A stretch of 64,000 nt of DNA from positions 1-64,000 of the forward strand of contig NZ_JAEPRQ010000005.1 of NCBI RefSeq assembly GCF_016629665.1, written 5' to 3'. Origin of the DNA: Paracoccus caeni. Its GTDB lineage: Bacteria; Pseudomonadota; Alphaproteobacteria; Rhodobacterales; Rhodobacteraceae. The notes beneath the pieces are model-generated. The model was not told the DNA's origin, did not search any database, and saw only the letters and a list, made by a program, of their open reading frames with translations. The position numbers and the translations under genes were made by a program. Shown here one piece after another: positions 45,361 through 54,364 of the stretch; within the stretch, counting starts at the first letter, position 1; each line of letters begins with the position of its first letter.

Positions 45361-46080
45361 CGAATGCGGACTAGACCCTGAGGCGCGGGGTCGATACCTG
45401 TCCTTTTCGTCAGTGACGATGAAGACACAATCTCCGATTTTCTGTTTCCGGGCCGGAACCTTGGTGCGGATGTGGAACGCGTTTTCCGAGGGCGGAAGGG
45501 GTCTGGCTTTCGTTCAGACCGCCGGAATCCGGCTAGGCACAGGCTATAATTTTTCCAACGCTGTTTTGAGGTATTTGTTAATTATTTGTAAAATAAGTTA
45601 AAATTATATGATTTTTGACGGATGATCGAGCGGCGGCTCTCGGCGCACCCTCTACCTCGCCTGACCTATACAGGTGGTGCATCATGCGGGAAGCCTCATT
45701 TTGCTTTGGCCCGATAGCGTTCGCCCGAGCCAAATTTATCCCTACGGCGATGTCTGGGCGCGGAAATCCAGAGGTATTTTTCACACCGATGTGACGATCA
45801 TGTGTCGGATTTTTTACAGTCCCTGCAACGTATGGATGAGCCGTATTTTTCGGCATTCTTTATGCGGGTGCCGCGACGTTATTTGGGCCTCGAAGATTCG
45901 CGTGATTCGTTCGCCGGTGTTCGATTCAATGAAAAATATGCGTTGACGAGCCTGCGCCGGAACCGACCACGTTCGCTTTTCAACAATTCACGCGCTTGTT
46001 GTGAACGAAGTCGCAGTCGTCATCGAGACGCTTATTCGGCGGATCGCATTCGGTATTTCAGCAACGAAGAAACGGCGACG
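45361..46080. other. AT-richer gap without a recognised gene
   Basis: The 720 bp between the collagen-like gene and the nucleoside hydrolase are visibly richer in A/T than their surroundings, most of all at 45540-45620. The best frame is plus 45802-46206 (GTG start, MSDFLQSLQRMDEPYFSAFF...). Its codon use is unbiased and its second half overlaps the nucleoside hydrolase antisense, so I do not call it. A palindrome-like ACCT-N4-AGGT lies near 45660-45675, and the 31-bp dispersed repeat is at 46046-46076. No tRNA or terminator is seen. Confidence 0.5.
46046..46076 (+). repeat. 31-bp dispersed repeat, copy 2
   Basis: Matches 22267-22297 at 28 of 31 positions (GCATTCGGTATTT, two variable bases, GCAACGAAGAA, one variable, CGGC). 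It lies five bases beyond the 3' end of the nucleoside hydrolase gene but points towards it, whereas copy 1 points away from the gene it follows. Confidence 0.6.
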
Positions 46081-47019
46081 TCACGGCAGCGTCGCGATCC
46101 TTTCGCTGAGCAGATCGAACAGCCCGTCGCGGTTGAGGTTGCGGATGAAGAGGGCGTTTGCCGGTCGTCCGCTGACGCGCCACCAATCGGCCACGGTCAT
46201 GCCTAGGGTGAATTCGCCCTGTGTCTCGATTTCGGCATTGATCTCGCGGCCTTCGAAGAGGTCCGGTCGGATCAGCCAAGCGATGGTGCAGGGATCGTGC
46301 AGCGGTGCGCCGAGGCTGCCGTATTTTTCGCGGTCGAAACGCTCGAAGAAATCGGTCCAGCTTGCGACCGCCGGGCCGCAGCGGCTGGGCAGGGCGCGCA
46401 TGCCCTCGACCCAATCGCGCGAGGTCAGCGCTTGATGGGTGGCGTCCAGCGGCAGGACGGTGATCGGCGTGCCCGAGGCGAAGACGGCGGCGGCGGCTTC
46501 GGGGTCCACGTAGATGTTGAACTCGGCTGCCGGGGTGATGTTGCCAACCTCGAAATAGGCGCCGCCCATGAGGACGATCCGTGCGACGCGTGCCGCGATG
46601 TCAGGGGCCTTGGCGAAGGCGGCGGCGATATTGGTCAGTGGGCCGATGGGGACAAGGGTGACGGTGCCGTCTGGCTCGCGGCGCAACGTGTCGATGATGA
46701 AATCGACCGCGTGTTGTGATTGCAGCGGCATCGAGGGTGCGGGCAGGTCGATCCCGTCAAGGCCGGTCTTGCCGTGGACATGCTCTGCCGTGACCAGCTT
46801 GCGTTGCAGCGGCGCGTCGCATCCGGCGAAGACAGGAATGTCAGTGCGGCCCGCGAGTTCAAGGATCTTGCGTGCGTTCACCTCGGTCAGCGCCAGCGGC
46901 ACATTGCCGGCGACGGCGGTGAGGCCCAGAATTTCCAACTCGGGGCTGGCGAGGGCCAGAAGGATGGCAACGGCGTCGTCCTGACCGGGATCGGTGTCGA
47001 TGATGATCTTTTGCGGCAT
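46081..47019 (-). CDS. Inosine-uridine-preferring nucleoside hydrolase family
   Basis: 312 residues from the ATG at 47019 (GGGGG upstream). The calcium-binding N-terminal motif KIIIDTDPGQDDAVAILLAL defines the family. VPIGPLTNIAAAF, VLMGGAYFEVGNITPAAEFN and the distal HDPCTIAWLI are also intact. It hydrolyses the N-glycosidic bond of ribonucleosides for salvage. No transporter or kinase neighbour narrows the substrate. It is divergent from the ABC-F gene. Confidence 0.93.
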   Translation of the reverse strand: MPQKIIIDTDPGQDDAVAILLALASPELEILGLTAVAGNVPLALTEVNARKILELAGRTDIPVFAGCDAPLQRKLVTAEHVHGKTGLDGIDLPAPSMPLQSQHAVDFIIDTLRREPDGTVTLVPIGPLTNIAAAFAKAPDIAARVARIVLMGGAYFEVGNITPAAEFNIYVDPEAAAAVFASGTPITVLPLDATHQALTSRDWVEGMRALPSRCGPAVASWTDFFERFDREKYGSLGAPLHDPCTIAWLIRPDLFEGREINAEIETQGEFTLGMTVADWWRVSGRPANALFIRNLNRDGLFDLLSERIATLP

Positions 47020-47139
47020 GTGGCCCCCCTGTTCCGAGCGATCATTTGTGGGCTGTTGCGGGGCGGGCTGCAAGGGGCTGTGCGGACAGATTGCATCGCC
47101 TCATTGACCGCCGCTGCAACCCGCGATAGGCGGCAGCGC

Positions 47140-48951
47140 ATGGCACGCGCACCTTTACTTCAACTTACCGACATCTCGCTGACCTTCGGCGGCAATCCCG
47201 TTTTCGACGGCCTTTCGCTGACTGTTCAGCAAAGCGACCGGGTCGCGCTGGTCGGGCGCAATGGCTCGGGTAAATCGACGCTGATGAAGGTGATGGCCGG
47301 GCTGGTCGAGCCTGACCGCGGCGAAGTGGTGATGAGCGCGGGCAGCCATGTCGGCTATATGGAGCAGGACCCCGATCTGTCGGGCTTTGCGACGCTTGGC
47401 GACTTCGCCCGCGACGGGCTGGCCGAGGCCGAGGGCTATCGGGTCGAGATGGCAGCCGAGGGGCTGAAGTTCGATCCTGACCGGCCTGTGGCGACAGCTT
47501 CGGGCGGCGAGCGGCGCAGGGCGGCTTTGGCGCGGCTTCTGGCGCAGGCGCCAGAGCTGATGCTGCTGGACGAGCCGACCAACCACTTGGATATCGAGGC
47601 GATCGGCTGGCTTGAGGATCACCTGAACCAGACCCGCGCCGCCTATGTCATCATCAGCCATGACCGCGCCTTTCTGCGCCGCCTGACCCGTGCGACCCTG
47701 TGGATCGACCGGGGCGAGGTGCGGCGGCAGGAAAAGGGTTTCGAGGCCTTCGAGGATTGGCGCGAGGCCACCTGGGCCGCCGAGGATGACGCCCGGCACA
47801 AGCTGGACCGCAAGATCAAGGCCGAGGCGCGGTGGGCCGTGGAAGGCATCAGCGCACGGCGCAAGCGCAATCAGGGCCGGGTTCGGGCGCTGGCGGCGCT
47901 GCGGGCGGAACGGTCCTCGCAGATCCGTCGGCAGGGGGCTGCGGCGATGGCGCTGGAATCCGGGCCGCAATCGGGCAAGCGAGTGATCGAGGCGAAAGAG
48001 ATCGCCAAGGCTTTCGGCGACCGGATCATTCTGAAGCCCTTCGATCTGCGGGTGAATCGTGGCGACCGGGTGGCCTTTGTCGGCCCGAATGGTGCGGGCA
48101 AGACCACGCTGATCAAGATGCTGACCGGCGAAATCGCCCCCGATCAGGGCAGCGTCACGCTGGGCACCAATCTGGAGATCGCGGTATTCGATCAGGCGCG
48201 TGCGGCGCTGAACCCCGATCAGACCTTGTGGGATGCGCTGACGGGCGATCCCGATATGCGTGTCTCGGGCCGGGCGGATCAGGTGATGGTGCGCGGCCAG
48301 CCCAAGCATGTCGTGGGCTATCTGAAGGATTTCCTGTTCGATGAGGCGCAGGCGCGTGCGCCGGTTCGCAGTCTGTCAGGTGGCGAAAAGGCCCGGCTGC
48401 TGCTGGCGCGGCTGATGGCCAAGCCGTCGAACCTGCTGGTCATGGACGAGCCGACCAACGATCTGGACGTGGAGACGCTGGATCTGTTGCAGGATCTGTT
48501 GGGCGAATATGACGGCACCGTATTGCTGGTCAGCCATGATCGCGATTTCATCGACCGCGTTGCGGATACGACCGTGGCGATGGAGGGCGATGGTCGGGCT
48601 GTGGTCTATGCCGGGGGCTGGTCGGACTATCGCGCCCAGCGGGGGCAGGATGCGCCGGTTGCGGTTGCGGCCCCGGTTGCGCAGAAAGCCGATCCGGTGG
48701 CGGAAAAGCCGAAAGCCGGAAAATCGGGGCTGAGCTTTACCGAAAAGCACCGGCTGGAACAGCTTCCCGCTGTCATTGCCCGGCTTGAGGCGGAAATCGC
48801 CAAGCTGGGCGAGTTCCTGTCCGCGCCGGATCTTTATGCCACCGCACCGCAGAAGTTTGACAAGGCGACCTCGGCGCTGGCCGAACGGCAGGCGGCGCTG
48901 GATGCGGCGGAAGAGGAATGGCTGGTGCTGGAAGAGAAAGCAGCGGGCTGA
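47140..48951 (+). CDS. uup: ABC-F ATPase, Uup-type
   Basis: 603 residues from the ATG at 47140; the longer frame to the left is antisense to the nucleoside hydrolase. Two ABC domains without membrane segments: Walker A GRNGSGKST and GPNGAGKTT, signatures ASGGERRRAALAR and LSGGEKARLLLAR, Walker B LMLLDEPTNHLD and LLVMDEPTNDLD. The C-terminal coiled coil (about 535-600) after an Ala/Pro-rich linker is the Uup DNA-binding-type domain. ABC-F proteins act on ribosomes; Uup also affects transposon excision. The structured repeat copy 2 follows. Confidence 0.88.
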   Translation: MARAPLLQLTDISLTFGGNPVFDGLSLTVQQSDRVALVGRNGSGKSTLMKVMAGLVEPDRGEVVMSAGSHVGYMEQDPDLSGFATLGDFARDGLAEAEGYRVEMAAEGLKFDPDRPVATASGGERRRAALARLLAQAPELMLLDEPTNHLDIEAIGWLEDHLNQTRAAYVIISHDRAFLRRLTRATLWIDRGEVRRQEKGFEAFEDWREATWAAEDDARHKLDRKIKAEARWAVEGISARRKRNQGRVRALAALRAERSSQIRRQGAAAMALESGPQSGKRVIEAKEIAKAFGDRIILKPFDLRVNRGDRVAFVGPNGAGKTTLIKMLTGEIAPDQGSVTLGTNLEIAVFDQARAALNPDQTLWDALTGDPDMRVSGRADQVMVRGQPKHVVGYLKDFLFDEAQARAPVRSLSGGEKARLLLARLMAKPSNLLVMDEPTNDLDVETLDLLQDLLGEYDGTVLLVSHDRDFIDRVADTTVAMEGDGRAVVYAGGWSDYRAQRGQDAPVAVAAPVAQKADPVAEKPKAGKSGLSFTEKHRLEQLPAVIARLEAEIAKLGEFLSAPDLYATAPQKFDKATSALAERQAALDAAEEEWLVLEEKAAG

Positions 48952-49028
48952 TCGTCCCGGGTTGGGCGGCGTTTAGACGACGCTCGATGTCTGCCGTCGG
49001 TGAAGGTAGGGCGCCCGCCCGGGGACAA

Positions 49029-49178
49029 GGTGCCTGAAAGGCACCGCCGGGCAGTGACCAGACGCCCCCCGGCTGGGCACTTTGGTGAGGTCGTGCGCTA
49101 CGGATATGTCAGGCGGGGCGGCACCATAAACGGCTGAGAATAAGCGTTGCCGTGCCCATCCGCGGCTGGTCTCTGCCC
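49029..49178 (+). ncRNA. Candidate structured RNA / hairpin repeat, copy 2
   Basis: Partner of 20142-20291. P1 is a 7-bp hairpin GGTGCCT-GAA-AGGCACC (49029-49045), followed by GCCGGGCAGTG. P2 pairs 49049-49064 with 49163-49178 (14 of 16). P3 GGGCAC 49075-49080 pairs with GTGCCC 49152-49157. The 71-nt core matches copy 1 at roughly two thirds of positions with no gap. Against copy 1, two P1 pairs and three P2 pairs change on both sides yet remain paired. It sits between uup and a convergent gene, so it is not a leader of a downstream gene. Confidence 0.6.
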
Positions 49179-49223
49179 TCTGCTCTGAACTGCGACCGTC
49201 GATAGAGGCATGTTGCTTCGCCC

Positions 49224-50195
49224 CTAAGCGCCGCGTTGCAGGTGGTTTTTCAGCCAGCCGTGAGCAAAGCCGATCTTCTCGCGGGTTCTGGGCGTCAGCA
49301 CGAAGGGATAGAGGTCGCTGTTATCCAAGGCCCGATTGATGTCGTTGATGGCGATGGCGACCTCGGCGGCGATGGTCAGCAGATGTTCGGCATCGTCGTC
49401 CTGATAGGGGGCATAGCCGGGCGGGACGCCCTGCATCGACAGGCCCGCGCTGACGAAACTATCGGTGAAATCGACGATATGCAGCAGATGGGCGCAGGTC
49501 TCGGCCCAATCCTCGTGCGGATGCGATGTGGCGTAGGCGGTGATGAAATCCTCGCCCGGCAGTTTGGGATTGGCGTAATGTTCCTGCAGCGCCATGCCGT
49601 AATCGGCCTGTTCATCGCCGAAGATCGCCCGGAAATCGTCAAGAAAGCCGGGCGCAATGGCCAGACGGTCGAACAGGAAATGCGCGATCTCGTGGCGGAA
49701 ATGGCCGACCATGGATCGGTATTGCTCGCCCAGTTGATGCTGGCGCTGCACCCGGATCAGGCCATCCGCCTCGGTCACGTTGATGATAATATTGCCGTCC
49801 AGATGGCCCATGGTGATCTGCTCGGCCCGGCCGCCGATATTCTCGGACAGCATCTGGAAATGCGGGCGGGCGCCGGGATCGGTATCGGTGAACCAGTCCC
49901 AGTTCGACAGATTGGCCATGACCCACCGTTTCGCCCGTTCGGCCCGCGCCAGAAGATGCAGGTTCTCGTCTACACTGAGATCGGGAACCACATCCGACAT
50001 CGCGCAGGACCGGCACAGCGTCTCGCCGGGGACGGCAGCCCAGTTGCACTGGATGGTGTCGCGGTTGACGCAGGGCTCGGCCTCGTTCCACATCGCTCGC
50101 GCCTCGGGCTCATAGTAAAGCGGCAGGCCGCAGGCGCAGAAGAGATTGTCGAAATAGACCCGATCACCAGAGGCCGGGCAGGTAAAGCTTTGCAT
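49224..50195 (-). CDS. Putative zinc-binding metallopeptidase family protein
   Basis: 323 residues from the ATG at 50195 (AAGGAAG upstream). An N-terminal zinc-ribbon-like segment has four or more cysteines (FTCPASGDRVYFDNLFCACG; CRSCAMSD). A gluzincin-like HEXXH site (VGHFRHEIAHFLFD) follows, with a distal Glu region EDWAETCAHLLHI. This matches the putative zinc-binding metallopeptidase family common in proteobacteria, for which no substrate is known. No signal peptide is seen, so it is presumably cytoplasmic. It is divergent from rplU. Confidence 0.85.
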   Translation of the reverse strand: MQSFTCPASGDRVYFDNLFCACGLPLYYEPEARAMWNEAEPCVNRDTIQCNWAAVPGETLCRSCAMSDVVPDLSVDENLHLLARAERAKRWVMANLSNWDWFTDTDPGARPHFQMLSENIGGRAEQITMGHLDGNIIINVTEADGLIRVQRQHQLGEQYRSMVGHFRHEIAHFLFDRLAIAPGFLDDFRAIFGDEQADYGMALQEHYANPKLPGEDFITAYATSHPHEDWAETCAHLLHIVDFTDSFVSAGLSMQGVPPGYAPYQDDDAEHLLTIAAEVAIAINDINRALDNSDLYPFVLTPRTREKIGFAHGWLKNHLQRGA

Positions 50196-50473
50196 CAACA
50201 GGCTTCCTTGTGCATACCCGCGGGGAATGCCCCGCGAATTGACCGGGTTCCGATAATTCGCATAAAAATCTGCACGAATGCCAGCCGGGTTCGGGTTGAC
50301 TTGCAGGGCCGAATCCGCCATATCCACGGGACCGGCCGGGCATCAGCCCTTGGCCGGTTACTTATTTTGAATGTCATCCCGATATGCGGGGTGCGCAGTC
50401 CGAAGGCGGCAAAAGCCCGCAACGCCGGAACGATCCGGGGCCGAAGGACGCGAAAGATGAAGGAAACGAAGCG

Positions 50474-50893
50474 ATGTTCGCGGTTCTGAAAACAGGCGGC
50501 AAGCAATACAAGGTGCAGGCGGGTGACGTGCTGCGCGTTGAAAAGCTGAATGCTGCTGCTGGCGATAAAGTCCAGTTCAACGATATTCTCATGGTCGGCT
50601 CGACCCTTGGTGCGCCGCTGGTCGGCGGTGCCTGCGTCCAGGCCGAAGTGATCGAACAGATCAAGGCCGACAAGGTGATCACCTATGTCAAGCGCCGCCG
50701 CAAGCACAGCTCGCAGCGCACGCGCGGCCACCGTCAGCAACTGACCCTGCTGCGCGTCACCGACGTGCTGGACAAGGGCGCTGACAAGACCGGTGTGAAA
50801 GCTGCCGTCGGCGCGCGCACCAAGGTCGAAGAAGCAGAGGCGAAGAAACCCGCCCGCGCCAAGAAACCGGCTAAAGACGCCGCTGAAGCCTAA
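50474..50893 (+). CDS. rplU: 50S ribosomal protein L21
   Basis: 139 residues from the ATG at 50474 (AAGGAAACG upstream). FAVLKTGGKQYKVQAGDVLR and KRRRKHSSQRTRGHRQQLT define L21. An Ala/Lys/Glu-rich tail (EEAEAKKPARAKKPAKDA) of about 30 residues extends past the conserved domain, as in many Rhodobacterales. It precedes rpmA by 12 bp. The 278-bp upstream region presumably holds the operon promoter and leader; I see no clear regulatory fold. Confidence 0.97.
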   Translation: MFAVLKTGGKQYKVQAGDVLRVEKLNAAAGDKVQFNDILMVGSTLGAPLVGGACVQAEVIEQIKADKVITYVKRRRKHSSQRTRGHRQQLTLLRVTDVLDKGADKTGVKAAVGARTKVEEAEAKKPARAKKPAKDAAEA

Positions 50894-50905
50894 GGAGACT
50901 GAGCC

Positions 50906-51178
50906 ATGGCACATAAGAAAGCAGGCGGTTCGTCCCGCAACGGTCGCGATTCGGCCGGTCGCCGTCTTGGCGTGAAACTGTATGGCGGTCAGGAAGCGAT
51001 CGCAGGCAATATCATCGTTCGTCAGCGCGGCACCAAGATGTGGCCGGGCGTGAACGTGGGCATGGGCAAAGACCATACCCTGTTCGCACTGACCGACGGC
51101 CATGTTGCCTTCAAAAAAGGCCTCAAGGGCCGCACCTTCATTTCGGTAATTCCTGCGAGCCTCGAAGCCGCCGAGTAA
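50906..51178 (+). CDS. rpmA: 50S ribosomal protein L27
   Basis: 90 residues. [20 protein letters not shown] is the conserved N-terminus that reaches the peptidyl-transferase centre, followed by [19 protein letters not shown]. No cleavable N-terminal extension of the Firmicutes type is present. It is co-transcribed with rplU and followed by a strong terminator, so the downstream GNAT gene is at least partly separated. Confidence 0.97.
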   Translation: MAHKKAGGSSRNGRDSAGRRLGVKLYGGQEAIAGNIIVRQRGTKMWPGVNVGMGKDHTLFALTDGHVAFKKGLKGRTFISVIPASLEAAE

Positions 51179-51201
51179 CCCAAACGTAACATTTCGATGT
51201 T

Positions 51202-51238
51202 AGGGGGATCGGCGAAAGCCGGTCCCCCTGGCATTTTT
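51202..51238 (+). terminator. Intrinsic terminator of rplU-rpmA
   Basis: A 12-bp stem (51202-51213 with 51218-51229, one G-T pair) capped by a GAAA tetraloop is followed by GGCATTTTTA. Confidence 0.88.
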
Positions 51239-51263
51239 ATTCTGACCTTTTCCGGGAGGGGAA

Positions 51264-51851
51264 ATGGTAATGTCAGCACCAATGCGCGAGGGAACGCGCC
51301 TGGATGACCTGAAGATCGACCAAGCCGCGCTGAACCAGCCGGTCATCCGAAGCGAGCGTTTCACCTTGCGCCCTTTGCGCGTCTCGGATGTCGGGATGAT
51401 CGCGCATTACACCGCAGACCGTCGCGTGGCCGAAGGAACGCGGGCGATCCCGCATCCCCTGCCGCCCGGTGCGGCTGATGGTTTCGTGGCCCGCGCGCTG
51501 GATGCCAAACGGCAAGAGGATGTCTGGGCCATCGACGGGTCCGAGAACCGGCTGGCCGAGCTGCTGGGGGTCGTCTCGCTGACGCATATGGAGGATCAGC
51601 AGTCCGAACTGGGCTTCTGGATCGGGGCTGGCTATTGGAATACCGGCTTCGCGACCGAGGCGGTCGAGGCGCTGGTCCGTGCCAATCCGCATAAGTCGCG
51701 GACGCTGTTCGCCGAGGTGTTTCAGGACAATCCGGGTTCCGCCCGGGTGCTGACCAATTGCGGTTTCGTCTACCTGGGCGATGCGGAAAGCTGGTCGGTG
51801 GCGCGGAATGCACGGGTGCCGACCTGGACCTATCTGCGGAAGATGGGCTGA
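51264..51851 (+). CDS. GNAT acetyltransferase (RimJ/RimL-like)
   Basis: 195 residues with ATG 51264; a second ATG at 51270 is also correctly spaced from GGAGG (51255-51259). The fold of ribosomal-protein-type acetyltransferases is seen in SERFTLRPLRVSDVGMI, ELGFWIGAGYWNTGFATEAV (acetyl-CoA loop, replaced Q/R-x-x-G-x-G/A) and NPGSARVLTNCGFVYLG. It commonly sits between rpmA and obgE in Rhodobacterales; here obgE is absent and an amidohydrolase gene converges on it. Confidence 0.9.
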   Translation: MVMSAPMREGTRLDDLKIDQAALNQPVIRSERFTLRPLRVSDVGMIAHYTADRRVAEGTRAIPHPLPPGAADGFVARALDAKRQEDVWAIDGSENRLAELLGVVSLTHMEDQQSELGFWIGAGYWNTGFATEAVEALVRANPHKSRTLFAEVFQDNPGSARVLTNCGFVYLGDAESWSVARNARVPTWTYLRKMG

Positions 51852-51955
51852 GGCGAAAGCACTCGCCGGAAGAAATTCGCGGGCAGGGCGGTTTGGACCA
51901 CCTTGCCCGTTTTGCATTTCAGTGGCGGATTGTTCGCCTCTGCCGGGGTGGGCCG

Positions 51956-53335
51956 TCAGGCCTTCGCTACCTCACCAAACACCAACCGCCCCTTGTGGAA
52001 GGTCGCGGTCCGGGGCGAGCGGCGGGCAACTGCCTCGGCCGAGCAAGAGCTTGCCGCCAGCGTGAATTCGGCCGCATCGCCCGGCTGCGGCCATGCGCGG
52101 CTGCCATCCTCGGCCAAAGGCAGCACATCGCCAGAGCTGATCGCCAATGCCCGGTTCAGCGAAAGCTCGTTCCCGCGCGAATAAAGCTGCGCGCAAAGAT
52201 TGGCCTTCTCCAGCATGTCGCCGGTGCCGAAGGGTGACCAGTGATCGATCACGCTGTCGGTGCCCGACATCAGCGTCACGCCCCGCGCGCGAAGCTGCGG
52301 CAGCGGCATGTTCAGGCGCCCGATGGGCACGGTCGAGGCAAGACTGATCCCCTGTTCCGCCATCCGCTCGGCCAGTTCATCGACTTCGGCTTCGGGCAGC
52401 CCGACAAACGCGAAGGCGTGGCTAAGCGTCAGGCGGTTCTTCAATTCCGGTGTCCGCTCGACCGTTTCGACCATGTAGCGGATGCCTGCGATCCCGTTTG
52501 GTCCGGTTTCATGCGTGTGGATGTCGATGGATTTGCCGTGGTCCAGCGCGATCTGGAACATCGCATCCAGCGATTTCGCCATATCGCCATCGACATTCGT
52601 GGGGTCCAGCCCGCCGACGAATTCAACGCCGAGATCCATCGCCTCACGCATCAGGCTGTCCGAGTTGGAATACAGCAACCCGTGCTGCGGGAAGGCGACA
52701 ATCTCGCAGGTGAAGCTGTCCTTGCGGTTCTCAAGGGCAAGTTTCAGATGCTCCAGACTGCGCAACCCGCTGACCGGATCGATGTTGCAATGGCTGCGGG
52801 CATGGGTCGTGCCCTGCGACAGCAGCAGGTCGATCAACGCCTCGGCCCGTTGCTGCGATGTCGTCAGCAGTTCGGGCAGTAGTCGTTCTTCAAGCGCGAT
52901 CTGATCGAAGATCGTGTTCTCGGGCGACCGGGCAGGGGCGCGCCACGGGCCGCTGTAAAAGGTCTTGTCCAGATGGATATGCATGTCGCGGAAGGCAGGC
53001 AGCAAAAGCTGACCGCCCGCCGAATAGCGCGCAATGGCCGGGTCCAGCACGGCGCCTTCGGGCAGGATCGCCTGTATCGCCCCGTCGCGGATTTCCAGCG
53101 CATGCGGCGCGGTCAGGGTGGCGATCACCAGATCGCCTTCGCGCTCAAAGCCGGTCTCAAGCAGCACATCGGTCAGATAGTAATGCGTCTCGGCGATCGA
53201 GGTGGCGCGGTTGTCGGCGGCGCCCTCGGCGGCGTGACCCGAGGCGGCGGACATGGCGAACGCGGCGGATGCGGTCATCAGGCCGCCTGATCCCCGCAGA
53301 AAGGCGCGGCGGCTGTGATGCTGAGTGCTGAGCAT
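51956..53335 (-). CDS. Tat-exported amidohydrolase, cytosine-deaminase-like
   Basis: 459 residues from the ATG at 53335 (GGGAGGATT upstream). The N-terminus SRRAFLRGSGGLMTASAAFA is a twin-arginine signal with a cut near GHAAE. The amidohydrolase metal site follows: HIHLDKTF, ARSHCNID, DIHTHETG, LTLSHAFAF and SGTDSVIDHW, the pattern of CodA and related deaminases. Periplasmic placement is unusual for this subgroup, whose known members are cytoplasmic. Substrate unknown. It is divergent from a LysR gene, a likely regulator. Confidence 0.88.
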   Translation of the reverse strand: MLSTQHHSRRAFLRGSGGLMTASAAFAMSAASGHAAEGAADNRATSIAETHYYLTDVLLETGFEREGDLVIATLTAPHALEIRDGAIQAILPEGAVLDPAIARYSAGGQLLLPAFRDMHIHLDKTFYSGPWRAPARSPENTIFDQIALEERLLPELLTTSQQRAEALIDLLLSQGTTHARSHCNIDPVSGLRSLEHLKLALENRKDSFTCEIVAFPQHGLLYSNSDSLMREAMDLGVEFVGGLDPTNVDGDMAKSLDAMFQIALDHGKSIDIHTHETGPNGIAGIRYMVETVERTPELKNRLTLSHAFAFVGLPEAEVDELAERMAEQGISLASTVPIGRLNMPLPQLRARGVTLMSGTDSVIDHWSPFGTGDMLEKANLCAQLYSRGNELSLNRALAISSGDVLPLAEDGSRAWPQPGDAAEFTLAASSCSAEAVARRSPRTATFHKGRLVFGEVAKA

Positions 53336-53415
53336 GGTGAATCCTCCCAAATCCAATGCCAGAGAGCCAGCCGATTCCGGCCCCGTTTCCTGCGACGGGG
53401 ATAAAGCCGGCATGG

Positions 53416-53447
53416 ATTATCTGGAAATTAAATTTCTGGATGATAAT
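53416..53447. promoter_or_regulatory. Nested inverted repeats in the amidohydrolase-LysR spacer
   Basis: GAAATT-A-AATTTC (53424-53436) lies within a wider pair ATTATC (53416-53421) and GATAAT (53442-53447), in the 139-bp divergent region. The location and AT-rich dyad suit a LysR-type operator controlling both genes. Confidence 0.5.
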
Positions 53448-53474
53448 CATGCATAAAATAGATGAGGCCATCTG

Positions 53475-54320
53475 ATGCTGGACCCACGCCTGCTGCGCGC
53501 CTTTGTCGGCATCGTCGAGGCGGGCAGTTTCACCCGTGCCGCCGACCGGCTGAACATGACGCAATCGACCATCAGCCAGCAAATCGCCCGGCTGGAAGAG
53601 GCGGTCGGGCATCCGCTGATCGAACGCGCCGCCCGCCCGGTTCTGCCGACCGCGCAGGGTGAACGTCTCTTGGGCTATGCCCGCCGCATTCTGGCACTGC
53701 AGTCCGAGGCGGCGTTGGTGCTGGGCGATCCAAGCGGCAGCAGCGCGATCAGAATCGGGTTGCCGGAGGATATCTTCAACCCGGTCACCTGCACCATGTT
53801 CCGCCATTTCACCCGCCGTTTCCCCGAGATCCGGCTGGACGTGACGGTCGGCCTCAGCCGCGATCTGACGCGACGCTACCGTGCCGCGGAACTGGATATG
53901 GTGGTGGTCAAGGAGCCGAAGGCCAGCGCCGATTGCCGGGCGGCGTTCGAAGAGCCGATGGCATGGTTTGAAAGCGCCGTTCTGCCACGAGACTGGGGCG
54001 ATACGGTGCCGCTGGTGACCTTCCCGCCCGGCGGACTTTACCGCGACGCGATGTTCGAGCGGATCGAGCGTGAAAGAAAGCGCTGGCATGTCGCCTTTTC
54101 CGGCAACAGCCTGCACAGCGTCCTTCTTGGGGTCGAGGGGGCATTGGGGATCACCCTGCTGCCGGTCTCGGCGACGCTGGACGCAAGGGTCCGGCGATGC
54201 GAGATGTTCGGGACCGAGCCCGCTTTGCAGGCCGCGCTTTACGCATGGGAGACGGCAGGCCCGATCGGCGAGCTTGTGACCGGGCTGACCGGGGTTCTGG
54301 CACGACGCAGCGGTAGCTGA
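53475..54320 (+). CDS. LysR-family transcriptional regulator
   Basis: 281 residues. N-terminal winged helix-turn-helix (LLRAFVGIVEAGSFTRAADR, NMTQSTISQQIARLEEAVG) and a C-terminal periplasmic-binding-like effector domain (IRIGLPEDIF..., LDMVVVKEPKA). It is divergent from the exported amidohydrolase and ends 44 bp before the LLM oxidoreductase, so either may be its target. The dyad at 53416-53447 is a candidate operator. The inducer is unknown. Confidence 0.92.
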   Translation: MLDPRLLRAFVGIVEAGSFTRAADRLNMTQSTISQQIARLEEAVGHPLIERAARPVLPTAQGERLLGYARRILALQSEAALVLGDPSGSSAIRIGLPEDIFNPVTCTMFRHFTRRFPEIRLDVTVGLSRDLTRRYRAAELDMVVVKEPKASADCRAAFEEPMAWFESAVLPRDWGDTVPLVTFPPGGLYRDAMFERIERERKRWHVAFSGNSLHSVLLGVEGALGITLLPVSATLDARVRRCEMFGTEPALQAALYAWETAGPIGELVTGLTGVLARRSGS

Positions 54321-54364
54321 TTTGCAGAGCTTGCAATCCGGCCGGTCGTGCCTAGCTACCTGAC

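Noticed and set aside
45802..46206. Plus-strand frame beginning VSDFLQSLQRMDEPYF
   Set aside because: No codon bias, no recognised domain, Arg/Ser-rich drift in its second half, and the end is antisense to the nucleoside hydrolase.
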